From contig NZ_JAARML010000001.1 of NCBI RefSeq assembly GCF_011759375.1, forward strand, positions 186,001 through 250,000: 64,000 nt of DNA, read 5' to 3'. Of the stretch, positions 53,360 through 63,085 are shown piece after piece; within the stretch, counting starts at the first letter, position 1, and each line of letters starts with the position of its first letter. The notes under the pieces are model-generated. The model had not been told where the DNA came from, ran no database searches, and was given only the letters and a program-made list of their open reading frames with translations. Made by a program: the position numbers and the translations under genes. Origin of the DNA: Paraflavitalea devenefica. GTDB taxonomy: Bacteria > Bacteroidota > Bacteroidia > Chitinophagales > Chitinophagaceae.

Positions 53360-53429
53360 GTGGTATCATTATTGTTTACCGGGACGTACCCTTATTGAAA
53401 ATATCTCTGTAAACCACAAACATCGCAAC

Positions 53430-56400
53430 TTGACAAAAAAGCTGCTAGTAATACTACTATTGCTTATTGGGATCCAATCGGCACGGGCACAGGCGCCCGT
53501 AGCTGAGTTCACTGCCAATACTGTGGCAGGCTGCGCACCACTTACCGTTGCTTTCAAAGACCTTTCTACCGGTAATCCCATCTTCTGGAACTGGGATTTT
53601 GGCGGTGGCAACCTCTCCAACCTGCAAAATCCTGTTATAACATTCAGCACACCGGGCGTTTACAACATTACCCTGGTGGTACGGAATGCCGACGGCACCA
53701 ATGGCATTACCAAGAACAATTATATTGTAGTAAACCCTTCTCCCCAGGCAAGTTTTACTGCCAATTACACTACGGGTTGCGTGCCCTCTACCATACAATT
53801 CACGGACCGGAGTCTTCCTGTTGCTGGTAATATTGTATCCTGGAACTGGGATTTTGGCGATGGCACTACTTCTACACAACAGCATCCTTCTCATCAGTAT
53901 ACCGCTACCGGTTTTTACACAGTAACCCTAAGAATAGTTAGCAGTACAGGCTGCCAGTCAGTAGTTTCCATTGGCCGCTATATCCGTATTGTGCCTGGTG
54001 TAATACCCGACTTTGATTTTGCCACACCGGTTACCTGCCGCCCGCCCTTTAACGTTAACTTTACCAACCTTACCAGCGGGCCGGGCAATATTACCTACCA
54101 ATGGAATTTTGGTAATAGTACAAGTTCCACACAGGAAAACCCTACCGCCACTTATGGCGCTGCCGCCACTTATACGGTTACTTTGAATGCCACCAGTGAG
54201 TATGGTTGTTCGGGCAGCATCCAAAAACCCATTACCATTAATGGTACCGGTACTTCCTTTACAAGCCCGGATACGGTATGCCTGAATACAACAGTAAGTT
54301 TTCAGAATACTTCTTCACCTGCGCCATTAAGCAGTACCTGGGATTTTGGGAACGGGCTACAATCCAACAACCTGCATGATACCAGTAGCTATGCTACACC
54401 GGGTAACTATACGGTCAAGTTGATCAATGTTTATGCTACTTGCACCGACTCTTTATCAAGGCCCCTGGTAGTGATGGATAAACCAGTGGTTGATTTTACA
54501 GCGCCGGTCACAACAGCCTGTAGAGCGCCATTAACGGTCAACTTCCAGGATGCCTCGCCCGACGCGGTGGCCTGGCAATGGGATTTTGGCGATGGCAACA
54601 CTTCCACCCAACGCAATCCGGCGCATCCATATACTGCAGAAGGCCAGTTTGATGTTACCTTAACCATTACTTCGCGGTTAGGCTGTACCAATACTATTAC
54701 CAAACCGGCTTTTGTACGCATTATTAAGCCCACTATAGCTTTTGGCAATGCGCCTACCGGTGGTTGTATCCCTTATACCTTTACACCCACTGCCAATGCG
54801 AATGCCATTGATGGGGTGGCCACTTATTTCTGGGAGTATGGTGATGGCTTTACGGCTACCACCACCGTTCCAACCGGACCTTCCCATATTTATCCGGCAG
54901 CCGGGTCCTATACGATTAAACTTACCATTACTACTACAGGCGGTTGTACGGAATCTGTTGAACTCATTAATGGTATACGTACCGGTACGCCACCGGTGGC
55001 TAATTTTACCGTTGCCCCAACAGATGCCTGCGCATCGGATGCTATCCAGTTTACCGATCTGTCAACAGCTACACCCGGCGTAGATGAATGGCAATGGGAT
55101 TTTGGAGATGGTACCACATCCAACCAGCAAAATCCTGCTCACACGTATACCGACAGCGGCTACTTTTCTGTAAGGCTCAGGGCCTACAATAATAAATGTG
55201 CGACCACTTCGGCCATCCAGGTGGTTCATATTAAGCCCCCGATTGCCAGTTTTACCTACCTGGTCAATTGCGCCAACGGCATGCAGGTTAGCTTTACCAA
55301 CCAGTCGAAGGTAAATCCTGCTGTGTATGGACCGGAAACCTATGCCTGGGATTTTGGGGATGGCAGTACGTCTACCGCAGCCAATCCCGGACCACATACT
55401 TATGCAGCCCTCGGAACTTATACTGTTACCCTCACGGTATCTACCGCTACTTGTTCCCATACATATACACAACCGATCAAACTGGTAGGCGAGAAAGCTG
55501 ATTTCAGCCTGAGTGATGCCAGTATTTGTAAAAATGAATCTTTTACTGCCACGGTTATCAATAGCAATGCGGCCAATATCAATCGATATGAATGGTCAAT
55601 AGGCGGCGGTCCTTTTACCGTAGGAGGGCCAACCATCGATAGTAGTTTTGCCAATGCAGGTACCTATGCTGTTGCGCTACGCATTACTGATATCAATGGA
55701 TGTGCAGATACGAAAACCGTTCCTGCTGCCATTACCGTTACAGGCCCAACTGCTAATTTTACGCCGGTTCAACAGGGAGGATGCAGCAATACCAATATCA
55801 CCTTCAACGATCTGTCTACCGCTACTGCAGGTATTAAGAGCTGGACCTTTGATTTCGGTGATGGCAATAGCCAAACATTTACAGCGCCTCCCTTTACGCA
55901 TACCTATGCCGATACCGGCAGGTTCGTGGTGAAGATGACGGTGACAGATAACAACAATTGTCCGGATACTTATACATCCACCGACACGATTGTGATCAGT
56001 AAGCCGGTAGCAGGTTTTACGGCTGACTTCACGACCATTTGTCCCAATACCGACCTGCCCTTTAAAGATACTTCCTCCGGCAACGGCTTAACCTGGTCCT
56101 GGGACTTTGGTGATGGCAATACTTCAACGGCCCAGTCGCCGATACACCGGTACAACGCCACCAGCGGTACTTTCACGGTAAAGCTGGTGATCACCGATGC
56201 GGTGGGCTGTAAGGACTCTGCTACAAAAGCCGGTTATATCACCGTGAAGAAGCCATTCCCGGCTTTTGATGTACGGGATACCAGTTCCATTTGCACGTTG
56301 CTGGAAACCAAATTCACCTTCAAGGGAACAGACTATGAGTCTTTTTACTGGGATTTTGGCGATGGAAGCACCTCTACCCTGCCCAACCCCAACCACTTTT

Positions 56401-57773
56401 ATAATACTTATGGATCGTATGAGGCCAAGTTATACGTAATAGGATATGGAGGTTGTCTTGACTCTGTAAGTGACACCATTAATGTATACAATCCGTACAC
56501 CACTACCGAGATGAATTATAGTCCGCTCACCAGTTGTAACGCTTTGATGGTAGACTTTTCGCTGGTTACGCCGCCTTCCACACGCTTTACTTTTTATTAT
56601 GGAGATGGAGGGTTGGACAACTCCCAAAATAAAGTATTCCAGCATTTTTATAAGCAACCTGGTTTCTATCCACCATCCATGTTATTACAGGATAGCCTGG
56701 GCTGCCAGGTAATGGTAGGCGGCCCCAGTACGATCCGGGTGATCGGGGCTTTACCGTTGTTTGGTGTAGACAAGAAGAACTTCTGTGATGTGGGTACGGT
56801 TAATTTTACCAATTATACCATCGGTAATGACCCGGTAGTAACACGGGTCTGGGACTTTGATGACGGTACCACTACATCAGACCCTGATCCTACCCACACG
56901 TTTACCCAACCAGGCACGTATGTGGTAAAACATACGGTAACCACACAAACCGGGTGCACCAATACTATTACAGATACCATCAGGATATATGGCACACCAC
57001 ATCCGTTGATCGTTGGTGATACTGTAGCCTGTATCAATGAAGTACTGGCATTACAGGGAACACTCACCGTGCCGGATACCGCTATTACCTGGTCCTGGAA
57101 CCTGGGCAGCAATGGCCAGTCATCCGATCAAAATACTGCTGTAAAATATGGGCAAACGGGTACCTATACCGTGTCGCTGGAAACCACTAATAAGCTGGGC
57201 TGTAAAGACAATACCTCAAAGAATATTTATGTGCCACCCACACCTGTGATAACGATTAATGGCAATACCACCATACCCGTGGGCACGGGCCTCACCATAC
57301 CGGTAAGCTATAGTCCCAATGTGGCTACTTACATGTGGACACCTCCTAAAAACCTGAGTTGCACGGATTGTCCCACGCCTTATGCCGATCCAAAGTTTAC
57401 CACCACCTACAAGGTACAGGTAGAAGATATCTATGGCTGTTCTGCCAGCCAGGATATCACGCTCACCGTAATATGCAATACCGAGAATTATTTTGTTCCC
57501 AATACCTTCTCTCCCAATGGCGACGGGCAGAACGATGTATTTATGCCCAGGGGCAGGAGTATAGACCGTGTGAACAGGATGCAGATCTTTAACCGCTGGG
57601 GGCAACTGGTATATGAAAAGCACAATTTCATGGTCAATGATGCCAGTGCAGGCTGGAATGGGACCTATAAGGGGAAACCCGCAAACGCGGATGTGTATAT
57701 TTATGTAATAGAATTTGTTTGCGATAATGCTTCCGTTGTCCCGTATAAGGGCAACGTAACTTTGCTGAGATAA
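53430..57773 (+). CDS. Giant PKD-repeat surface protein with gliding-type C-terminal domain, paralogue 2
   Basis: 1447 residues. The start is TTG at 53430: an in-frame stop lies 7 codons upstream and no ATG occurs near, while TTG opens a perfect signal peptide (KKLLVILLLLIGIQSARAQ). About 15 PKD domains, 14 with an FGDG-like core and the ninth degenerate (GEKADFSLSDASICKN), exactly as in paralogue 1. CHU_C tail: PNTFSPNGDGQND, IFNRWGQLVYE, GNVTLLR. The stop overlaps the next start as TAATG. Confidence 0.9.
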   Translation: MTKKLLVILLLLIGIQSARAQAPVAEFTANTVAGCAPLTVAFKDLSTGNPIFWNWDFGGGNLSNLQNPVITFSTPGVYNITLVVRNADGTNGITKNNYIVVNPSPQASFTANYTTGCVPSTIQFTDRSLPVAGNIVSWNWDFGDGTTSTQQHPSHQYTATGFYTVTLRIVSSTGCQSVVSIGRYIRIVPGVIPDFDFATPVTCRPPFNVNFTNLTSGPGNITYQWNFGNSTSSTQENPTATYGAAATYTVTLNATSEYGCSGSIQKPITINGTGTSFTSPDTVCLNTTVSFQNTSSPAPLSSTWDFGNGLQSNNLHDTSSYATPGNYTVKLINVYATCTDSLSRPLVVMDKPVVDFTAPVTTACRAPLTVNFQDASPDAVAWQWDFGDGNTSTQRNPAHPYTAEGQFDVTLTITSRLGCTNTITKPAFVRIIKPTIAFGNAPTGGCIPYTFTPTANANAIDGVATYFWEYGDGFTATTTVPTGPSHIYPAAGSYTIKLTITTTGGCTESVELINGIRTGTPPVANFTVAPTDACASDAIQFTDLSTATPGVDEWQWDFGDGTTSNQQNPAHTYTDSGYFSVRLRAYNNKCATTSAIQVVHIKPPIASFTYLVNCANGMQVSFTNQSKVNPAVYGPETYAWDFGDGSTSTAANPGPHTYAALGTYTVTLTVSTATCSHTYTQPIKLVGEKADFSLSDASICKNESFTATVINSNAANINRYEWSIGGGPFTVGGPTIDSSFANAGTYAVALRITDINGCADTKTVPAAITVTGPTANFTPVQQGGCSNTNITFNDLSTATAGIKSWTFDFGDGNSQTFTAPPFTHTYADTGRFVVKMTVTDNNNCPDTYTSTDTIVISKPVAGFTADFTTICPNTDLPFKDTSSGNGLTWSWDFGDGNTSTAQSPIHRYNATSGTFTVKLVITDAVGCKDSATKAGYITVKKPFPAFDVRDTSSICTLLETKFTFKGTDYESFYWDFGDGSTSTLPNPNHFYNTYGSYEAKLYVIGYGGCLDSVSDTINVYNPYTTTEMNYSPLTSCNALMVDFSLVTPPSTRFTFYYGDGGLDNSQNKVFQHFYKQPGFYPPSMLLQDSLGCQVMVGGPSTIRVIGALPLFGVDKKNFCDVGTVNFTNYTIGNDPVVTRVWDFDDGTTTSDPDPTHTFTQPGTYVVKHTVTTQTGCTNTITDTIRIYGTPHPLIVGDTVACINEVLALQGTLTVPDTAITWSWNLGSNGQSSDQNTAVKYGQTGTYTVSLETTNKLGCKDNTSKNIYVPPTPVITINGNTTIPVGTGLTIPVSYSPNVATYMWTPPKNLSCTDCPTPYADPKFTTTYKVQVEDIYGCSASQDITLTVICNTENYFVPNTFSPNGDGQNDVFMPRGRSIDRVNRMQIFNRWGQLVYEKHNFMVNDASAGWNGTYKGKPANADVYIYVIEFVCDNASVVPYKGNVTLLR

Positions 57774-58852
57774 TGATGAATCCGATACTATACCATATAA
57801 AACCGGGTATTATGAAAAACAGCAGGCGATGGATGCAGTATTCCATTATAGGAATATTGATGTGTACCATGACCATCACGCAAGCCCAGGATATCCATTT
57901 CTCCCAGTTCTTTGAAGCGCCGCTGCTCCGTAACCCTTCACTGGCGGGTATTTTTACCGGCGATATCAGGGTACAGGGTGTATACCGGGACCAATGGAAC
58001 AGTTTTACCAACGCCTACCGTACCGGCTCCCTGAATGGAGAATATAAGATGCCGGTGGGCAAGGGAGATGATTTTATGACAGTGGGCGGGCAGGTGCTTT
58101 TTGACAAAGCCGGCACCGTAGGTTTAACCACCGTTCATTTATTACCTGCCTTGAACTATCATAAATCCCTGAGCAATGAAAAATCCATGTACCTGAGCCT
58201 GGGTTTTATGGGAGGCATGGTACGCAAGAGCATTGATATGTCTAAAATGACTACCGATAACCAATACGGCGGTGGTGGTTATGACCCTTCGGCGCCCACC
58301 GGTGAATATTTCACGGCGCCCAATTTTACTTCCTGGGATGCCAGCGTGGGGATGAGTTTTAATACCTCTTTTGGGGAAGACCAGGAAAACAGTATGTTCC
58401 TGGGCGCTGCTTACCATCACCTGAACCGGCCCAAGAACTCTTTTTACCGCAATGCCACTATTGAACTGAACCCCAAGTATGTTTTCTCTGCCGGGATCAC
58501 TTTCGGGGTGGATGAATATTCCTATTTTATTATTCAGGCCGATCATTCCACGCAGGGCTCCTTTGCAGAAACGATTGGTGGCGCCCTGTATTCCTATAAA
58601 CTGGGCGGCGATCCTGTAGACCCGTTGTATACCATCCATGCAGGGGCTTTCCTGCGCTGGAAGGATGCCCTGATACCTGTTATCAAACTGGACCGTTACC
58701 CGCTCTCCGTGGCCCTCAGCTATGACGTGAATGTATCGCAGCTAAAAACTGCCAGCCAGGGACGCGGAGGCATTGAATTATCGGTATCCTGGATCAGTTT
58801 TCTTGACCGGGATAATACCAGCCGGGACAAGGTACTGTGCCCCAAATTTTAA
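57773..58852 (+). CDS. PorP/SprF-family type IX secretion membrane protein
   Basis: 359 residues. ATG overlaps the preceding TAA by one base (TAATG), implying coupled translation with paralogue 2; Met at 57812 is an alternative and opens the signal peptide (ending TITQAQ). DIHFSQFFEAPLLRNPSLAGIFTGD and VQGVYRDQWNSF are diagnostic of PorP/SprF, outer-membrane beta-barrels that accompany type B type IX substrates. So it probably serves the giants encoded upstream. Confidence 0.92.
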   Translation: MMNPILYHIKPGIMKNSRRWMQYSIIGILMCTMTITQAQDIHFSQFFEAPLLRNPSLAGIFTGDIRVQGVYRDQWNSFTNAYRTGSLNGEYKMPVGKGDDFMTVGGQVLFDKAGTVGLTTVHLLPALNYHKSLSNEKSMYLSLGFMGGMVRKSIDMSKMTTDNQYGGGGYDPSAPTGEYFTAPNFTSWDASVGMSFNTSFGEDQENSMFLGAAYHHLNRPKNSFYRNATIELNPKYVFSAGITFGVDEYSYFIIQADHSTQGSFAETIGGALYSYKLGGDPVDPLYTIHAGAFLRWKDALIPVIKLDRYPLSVALSYDVNVSQLKTASQGRGGIELSVSWISFLDRDNTSRDKVLCPKF

Positions 58853-58896
58853 TTTTTACGCAGTTCATTTATTAAATGTGTGGTTTCACTGACTGA

Positions 58897-58930
58897 TTGT
58901 AACAAATAACCGGCTGGCATGTTATTTTTG
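58897..58930 (+). promoter_or_regulatory. Promoter of the peroxiredoxin gene
   Basis: TTG (58897-58899), 23 bases, TATTTTTG (58923-58930). The leader would be about 20 nt. Confidence 0.55.
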
Positions 58931-58951
58931 TTACACTCTAAAATCAATGAT

Positions 58952-59422
58952 ATGAAAATTGAAGCCGGACAAAAAGCCCCCGATTTTTCCCTGTATGATT
59001 CTGACAAGAATAAGGTAACGCTGACTGACTATAAGGGTAAGAATGTGTTATTGCTGTTCTTCCCACAGGCATTTACCGGTGTTTGCACCAAAGAGCTGTG
59101 CAGCATCCGGGATAATATTGCTCTATACAATAATGTCAATGCACAGGTATTGGGCATCAGCGTGGACTCTGTTTTCACCCTGGCCAAATACAAGGATGAA
59201 CAGCAACTGAATTTCCCTTTATTGAGCGATTTCAACAAGGAAGTATCCAGGGCCTATGGGGCATTGTATGATACCTTTGTGTTTGATATGAAGGGCGTGT
59301 CGAAACGTTCGGCTTTTGTAATTGATGAGGCAGGTATTGTGCAGTATGCTGAAGTATTGGAAAATGCGGGTGATTTGCCCAATTTTGAAGCTATTGAGGC
59401 AGCATTGGCTGTAACCAATTGA
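58952..59422 (+). CDS. Peroxiredoxin (AhpC/Bcp-like)
   Basis: 156 residues from the ATG at 58952. GQKAPDFSLYD opens the thioredoxin-fold domain; the active site FFPQAFTGVCTKELC contains P-x3-T-x2-C with peroxidatic Cys45 and a second Cys at 50. VLGISVDSVFTLAKY and FPLLSDFNKEVSRAYG follow. Reduces peroxides in the cytosol. AhpE-like and BCP-like assignments are both possible. Has its own promoter and terminator. Confidence 0.88.
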   Translation: MKIEAGQKAPDFSLYDSDKNKVTLTDYKGKNVLLLFFPQAFTGVCTKELCSIRDNIALYNNVNAQVLGISVDSVFTLAKYKDEQQLNFPLLSDFNKEVSRAYGALYDTFVFDMKGVSKRSAFVIDEAGIVQYAEVLENAGDLPNFEAIEAALAVTN

Positions 59423-59461
59423 TTTATATCAACAGAACGATGTTAACATAATTTTAAAACT

Positions 59462-59501
59462 TCCGGGGACTGGGTAGAATCCCTTATTCCCCGGATTTTT
59501 T
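59462..59501 (+). terminator. Terminator of the peroxiredoxin gene
   Basis: Perfect 8-bp stem TCCGGGGA / TCCCCGGA with an 18-base loop, followed by six T. Confidence 0.8.
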
Positions 59502-59569
59502 CAATAAATGAGTTGTAACTTTAGTTAAAAGGGAATATCTTGGATTTAAACCGTAAAATATTATCCTGC

Positions 59570-59914
59570 ATGAGGATTTTTTACACACTGTCCATCATCC
59601 TTTTATTATCAATCGAGGTCAAAAGCCAGGAGCGCACCACGCCTACCCCGGCCGGAGATCCTGTGACTAAAATCATCCGTTTTTACCCTAACCCCGCTAC
59701 CTCCTTCATAACCTTTGATTTTCAGCGCGGTTACGATAAGTCCTACACACTGCAAATCTTTAATTTACCGGGCAAAAAAGTGCATGAAGTCACTGATATT
59801 ACGCCCAAAACCGTGGTTAGCCTCACCGATTTCTTCCGGGGCATTTACATCTTCCAGCTCCGTGACAAGGCCGGCAGGCTGATAGAAGCCGGCAAATTCC
59901 AGGTTTCCAAATAA
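59570..59914 (+). CDS. Signal peptide plus stand-alone Por (type IX) sorting domain
   Basis: 114 residues from the ATG at 59570. After the signal peptide (ending EVKSQ) and a linker of about 20 residues, the rest is a Por secretion-system sorting domain: IIRFYPNPATSFITFDF, LQIFNLPGKKVHEV, FFRGIYIFQLRDKAGRLIEAGKFQV. Such domains normally form the last 70-80 residues of large cargo; here there is no cargo. Convergent with rlmI, 52 bases away. Confidence 0.8.
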   Translation: MRIFYTLSIILLLSIEVKSQERTTPTPAGDPVTKIIRFYPNPATSFITFDFQRGYDKSYTLQIFNLPGKKVHEVTDITPKTVVSLTDFFRGIYIFQLRDKAGRLIEAGKFQVSK

Positions 59915-59926
59915 TCAATGCAAGGC

Positions 59927-59956
59927 TGAACCCATCGAAACCCTTCGACAGGCTCA
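59927..59956. repeat. Hairpin element with CCTGAGCCTGTCGAAGGG core
   Basis: Arms TGAACCCATCGAA (59927-59939) and TTCGACAGGCTCA (59944-59956) pair at 10 of 13 positions around ACCC. The minus strand reads CCCTGAGCCTGTCGAAGGG, an intergenic element I recall from many bacterial genomes. It separates two convergent genes. Confidence 0.55.
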
Positions 59957-59966
59957 GGGTGACAAA

Positions 59967-61139
59967 TTACAGCACCTGTACAATCAGGAACTTCAGGTAA
60001 TGGGTATTTTCCCATCCCCATATAATCGGGTGATCGGCAGCCTGGGTCTGGAAAGTGACCTGTCTTAGTTTCCGGCGGGCGTCTTTGGCAGCCATCTGAA
60101 TGATTTCCAGGAACATAGCGGAAGGCACCAGGTTGGTACAACTGGAGGTGACCAGGAATCCGCCGGGTTTTACCAGCTTCATACCGCGCAGGTTGATCTC
60201 CTTATAACCGGTAATGGCTTTCTGTATATTGTCCCTGGTCTTCGTAAAGGACGGAGGATCAAGCATTACCACATCGTATTGACGGTCTTCTTTTGCCCAT
60301 ACTTTCAATACATCAAAGGCATTGACACATTCAAAACGGCAGATCTTGTCATACCCGTTGAGTTCGGCATTGCGGTTAGCCTGGGCCACAGCGCTGGCCG
60401 AAATATCAAGGCCTAATACAGATTTAGCGCCATAATGGGCGGCATGTATTTCAAAAGTGCCGGTATAGGTAAAGGCGCCCAAAACATCGGCCCCCTTTAC
60501 AATATGTTGAATAGCGCGGCGGTTGTCCTGCTGGTCCAGGAAATAACCGGTTTTTTGCCCGTTTTCTATGTCGACGTAGAATTGCAGTCCATTCTCCCGT
60601 ATAATGATCTTGGTTTCAAAGGGAGCCGACAGCAAGCCTTTTTGCTGGGTCAATCCTTCCAGTTCCCGTACCGGCACATCATTGCGTTCGTAGATCCCCT
60701 TGGGTTTGAATATTTTCTCCAAAGCCTTTACAATGGCTGGTTTCCATACATCTATGCCGAGGGCAAGTGTCTGGATAACAAAGTAGTCATTGAATTTGTC
60801 AATGATGAGCTGTGGCAGGCCATCTGCCTCTCCAAAGATGAGCCGGCAGTTTTCCACGTATCCCAATTGCTGCCGGTATTGCCAGGCTTGCAGGAGTTTC
60901 TGGTAGAAAAAATCATCATTGACCGTTTCTTGTTTGTCGCGGGTAAGGATACGGACAGGTATCTGGGATTGAGGATTGAGGTATCCTTTACCGATAAATT
61001 TTTTATCATGCGTAAAAACTTCCACCACATCGCCGGGCTTTGCATCACCATCTATGAGGTTTACTTCATTACCAAAGATCCAGGGATGACCATTTAGCAC
61101 GCGCGGACTGATCTTCTTTTTGAGAATCACGGTTGTCAT
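59967..61139 (-). CDS. rlmI: 23S rRNA (cytosine1962-C5)-methyltransferase
   Basis: 390 residues from the ATG at 61139. N-terminal PUA domain (VLNGHPWIFGNEV, GDVVEVFTHDKKFIGKGY), a linker EEHAD-like region (IYERNDVPVRELEGL), then a Rossmann methyltransferase: ENGQKTGYFLDQQDNR, FTYTGTFEIHAAHYGA, LDPPSFTK and the Cys in TSSCTN. It methylates C1962 of 23S rRNA. RlmK-like specificity cannot be excluded. Confidence 0.9.
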   Translation of the reverse strand: MTTVILKKKISPRVLNGHPWIFGNEVNLIDGDAKPGDVVEVFTHDKKFIGKGYLNPQSQIPVRILTRDKQETVNDDFFYQKLLQAWQYRQQLGYVENCRLIFGEADGLPQLIIDKFNDYFVIQTLALGIDVWKPAIVKALEKIFKPKGIYERNDVPVRELEGLTQQKGLLSAPFETKIIIRENGLQFYVDIENGQKTGYFLDQQDNRRAIQHIVKGADVLGAFTYTGTFEIHAAHYGAKSVLGLDISASAVAQANRNAELNGYDKICRFECVNAFDVLKVWAKEDRQYDVVMLDPPSFTKTRDNIQKAITGYKEINLRGMKLVKPGGFLVTSSCTNLVPSAMFLEIIQMAAKDARRKLRQVTFQTQAADHPIIWGWENTHYLKFLIVQVL

Positions 61140-61351
61140 AAGGCGCAAATGTAAGCAGTTTCGTATTTCTGACACCTGACTTTCAATTTCCCTGCCTTTT
61201 TGACCTTATTGACCGAATGGCAAAATAATTGCGCCAGATGGCTTTGCTGATCAAAACTTGTATTTTTACGGTTTGGCATCCCGGCGGCCCTGTGAAGCCG
61301 GGAAAAGCCGCCAATATTGCAGTATAAAACGAGAAAAATACGGATACACCT

Positions 61352-61909
61352 ATGACAGAAAATGAATCTTTTAGCCAGGACAATGGCAACACCATTGACA
61401 TCAATACAGACGAGAGCGTGAGCGGTAGCACCCACCTGAATGAGCCCGTGGCCAATGAAGATGAGATAGAGAAGCTGAAGGCAGAAGTGCAGGAGTTGAA
61501 GGACAAGTACCTGCGCCAGGTGGCCGAGTTCGACAATTTCAGGAAAAGAACTGCCAAAGAAAGGCTGGAGCTGATACAAACAGCCGGTAAGGATGTGATC
61601 GTTCCCCTGCTGGAAGTGCTGGATGATTGCGATCGTGCCGAAAAGCAATTGCAAACGAGCAATGACGCAGCCGCCATCAAGGAAGGGGTTCAACTAGTAT
61701 TCACCAAACTGCGCAATAGCCTTCAGGCGAAGGGGGTTAAACCCATGCCAAGCATCGGTACTGATTTCGATCCGGACCGCCATGAAGCGATCACAGAAAT
61801 ACCAGCCGCTACAAAAGAGATGCAAGGAAAAGTGGTGGATGAGGTAGAAAAAGGGTATTACCTGAATGATAAGATCATCCGGTTTGCCAAAGTAGTGGTA
61901 GGTAAATAA
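61352..61909 (+). CDS. grpE: Nucleotide exchange factor GrpE
   Basis: 185 residues. An acidic N terminus, a coiled coil (about 35-75, [30 protein letters not shown], typical GrpE), then the four-helix and beta domains with [20 protein letters not shown] and [18 protein letters not shown]. It drives ADP release from DnaK. dnaJ starts 14 bases on; dnaK is not in the window. Confidence 0.95.
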   Translation: MTENESFSQDNGNTIDINTDESVSGSTHLNEPVANEDEIEKLKAEVQELKDKYLRQVAEFDNFRKRTAKERLELIQTAGKDVIVPLLEVLDDCDRAEKQLQTSNDAAAIKEGVQLVFTKLRNSLQAKGVKPMPSIGTDFDPDRHEAITEIPAATKEMQGKVVDEVEKGYYLNDKIIRFAKVVVGK

Positions 61910-61923
61910 TTCAAAATTGTACA

Positions 61924-63084
61924 ATGTCTAAAAGAGATTATTACGAAGTATTGGGCGTAGCAAAAGGCTCCTCGCCGGATGAGATCAAAAAAGCTTACCG
62001 TAAGGTGGCTATGCAGTATCACCCCGACCGTAATCCGGGCGACAAAGCTGCCGAGGAAAAGTTCAAGGAAGCGGCGGAAGCCTATGAGGTACTGAGCGAT
62101 ACAGATAAGCGGGCACAATATGACCGCTTTGGCCATGCCGGCTTAAGTGGCAATGGCCGTGGTGGTTTTGGCGGCGGACAGAATATGGAAGATATCTTCA
62201 GCCAGTTTGGAGATATTTTCGGAGATGATATTTTCGGCAATTTCTTTGGTGGCGGAGGCAGAAGAGGCGGCGGCGGACAGCGCCCCCGTGGCGTGCGGGG
62301 CAGTAACCTGCGCATTAAGCTCAAGCTGAATTATGAAGAGATTGCACGTGGCTGTACGAAACAGATCAAGGTTAAGAAGTATGTAACCTGTACCACCTGT
62401 AGCGGAAGTGGCGCCAAGGATAAGAACAGCGTGCAGACCTGCGCTACCTGTGGCGGCAACGGCCAGGTACGTAAGGTGACGAATACTTTCCTGGGGCAGA
62501 TGCAAACAGTGACCACCTGTCCTACCTGTAATGGGGAAGGCACTACAGTGACCGCTAAATGTACTGCCTGTAAAGGTGAGGGAAGGGTATACAGTGAAGA
62601 AACAGTAACCATTGATATCCCGGCCGGCGTACAGGAAGGCATGCAACTGAGCGTTGGTGGCAGGGGTAATGCCGGCGAACGCGGCGGCCCTCCCGGCGAC
62701 CTGATCATCCTGATCGAAGAGGAACAACACAAGGAACTGCACCGTGATGGGCTGAATGTAGCTTATGAGCTGCACCTCTCCTTCCCGGACGCAGCTTTTG
62801 GCACCAATGCCGAAGTGCCCACTATTGACGGCCGCGCCAAGATCAAGATCCCGGCAGGCACACAAAGTGGTAAGATCTTCCGGTTAAAAGGAAAGGGTTT
62901 TCCCGGTGTAAATTCCTATGAGAAGGGGGATCAACTGATTTATATCAATGTGTGGACTCCCCAGCACATGACTGCAGAAGAAAGGGCTATGCTGGAAAAG
63001 CTGAATAATTCACCCAACTTCAAACCACAACCGGATAAGTCGGACAAGAACTTCTTTGATAAAGTAAGAGAAATGTTCTCGTAG
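61924..63084 (+). CDS. dnaJ: Molecular chaperone DnaJ (type I)
   Basis: 386 residues. J domain with HPD ([10 protein letters not shown]) in residues 1-70, a Gly/Phe-rich region ([23 protein letters not shown]), a zinc-binding region with four C-x2-C-x-G-x-G repeats ([32 protein letters not shown]), then the C-terminal substrate domains. It delivers clients to DnaK. Forms an operon with grpE. Confidence 0.96.
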   Translation: MSKRDYYEVLGVAKGSSPDEIKKAYRKVAMQYHPDRNPGDKAAEEKFKEAAEAYEVLSDTDKRAQYDRFGHAGLSGNGRGGFGGGQNMEDIFSQFGDIFGDDIFGNFFGGGGRRGGGGQRPRGVRGSNLRIKLKLNYEEIARGCTKQIKVKKYVTCTTCSGSGAKDKNSVQTCATCGGNGQVRKVTNTFLGQMQTVTTCPTCNGEGTTVTAKCTACKGEGRVYSEETVTIDIPAGVQEGMQLSVGGRGNAGERGGPPGDLIILIEEEQHKELHRDGLNVAYELHLSFPDAAFGTNAEVPTIDGRAKIKIPAGTQSGKIFRLKGKGFPGVNSYEKGDQLIYINVWTPQHMTAEERAMLEKLNNSPNFKPQPDKSDKNFFDKVREMFS

Positions 63085-63085
63085 T

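Noticed and set aside
59845..60141. Minus-strand open frame containing CHPEPVEGF
   Set aside because: It overlaps rlmI out of frame and translates the hairpin element at 59927-59956, a known source of spurious peptides.
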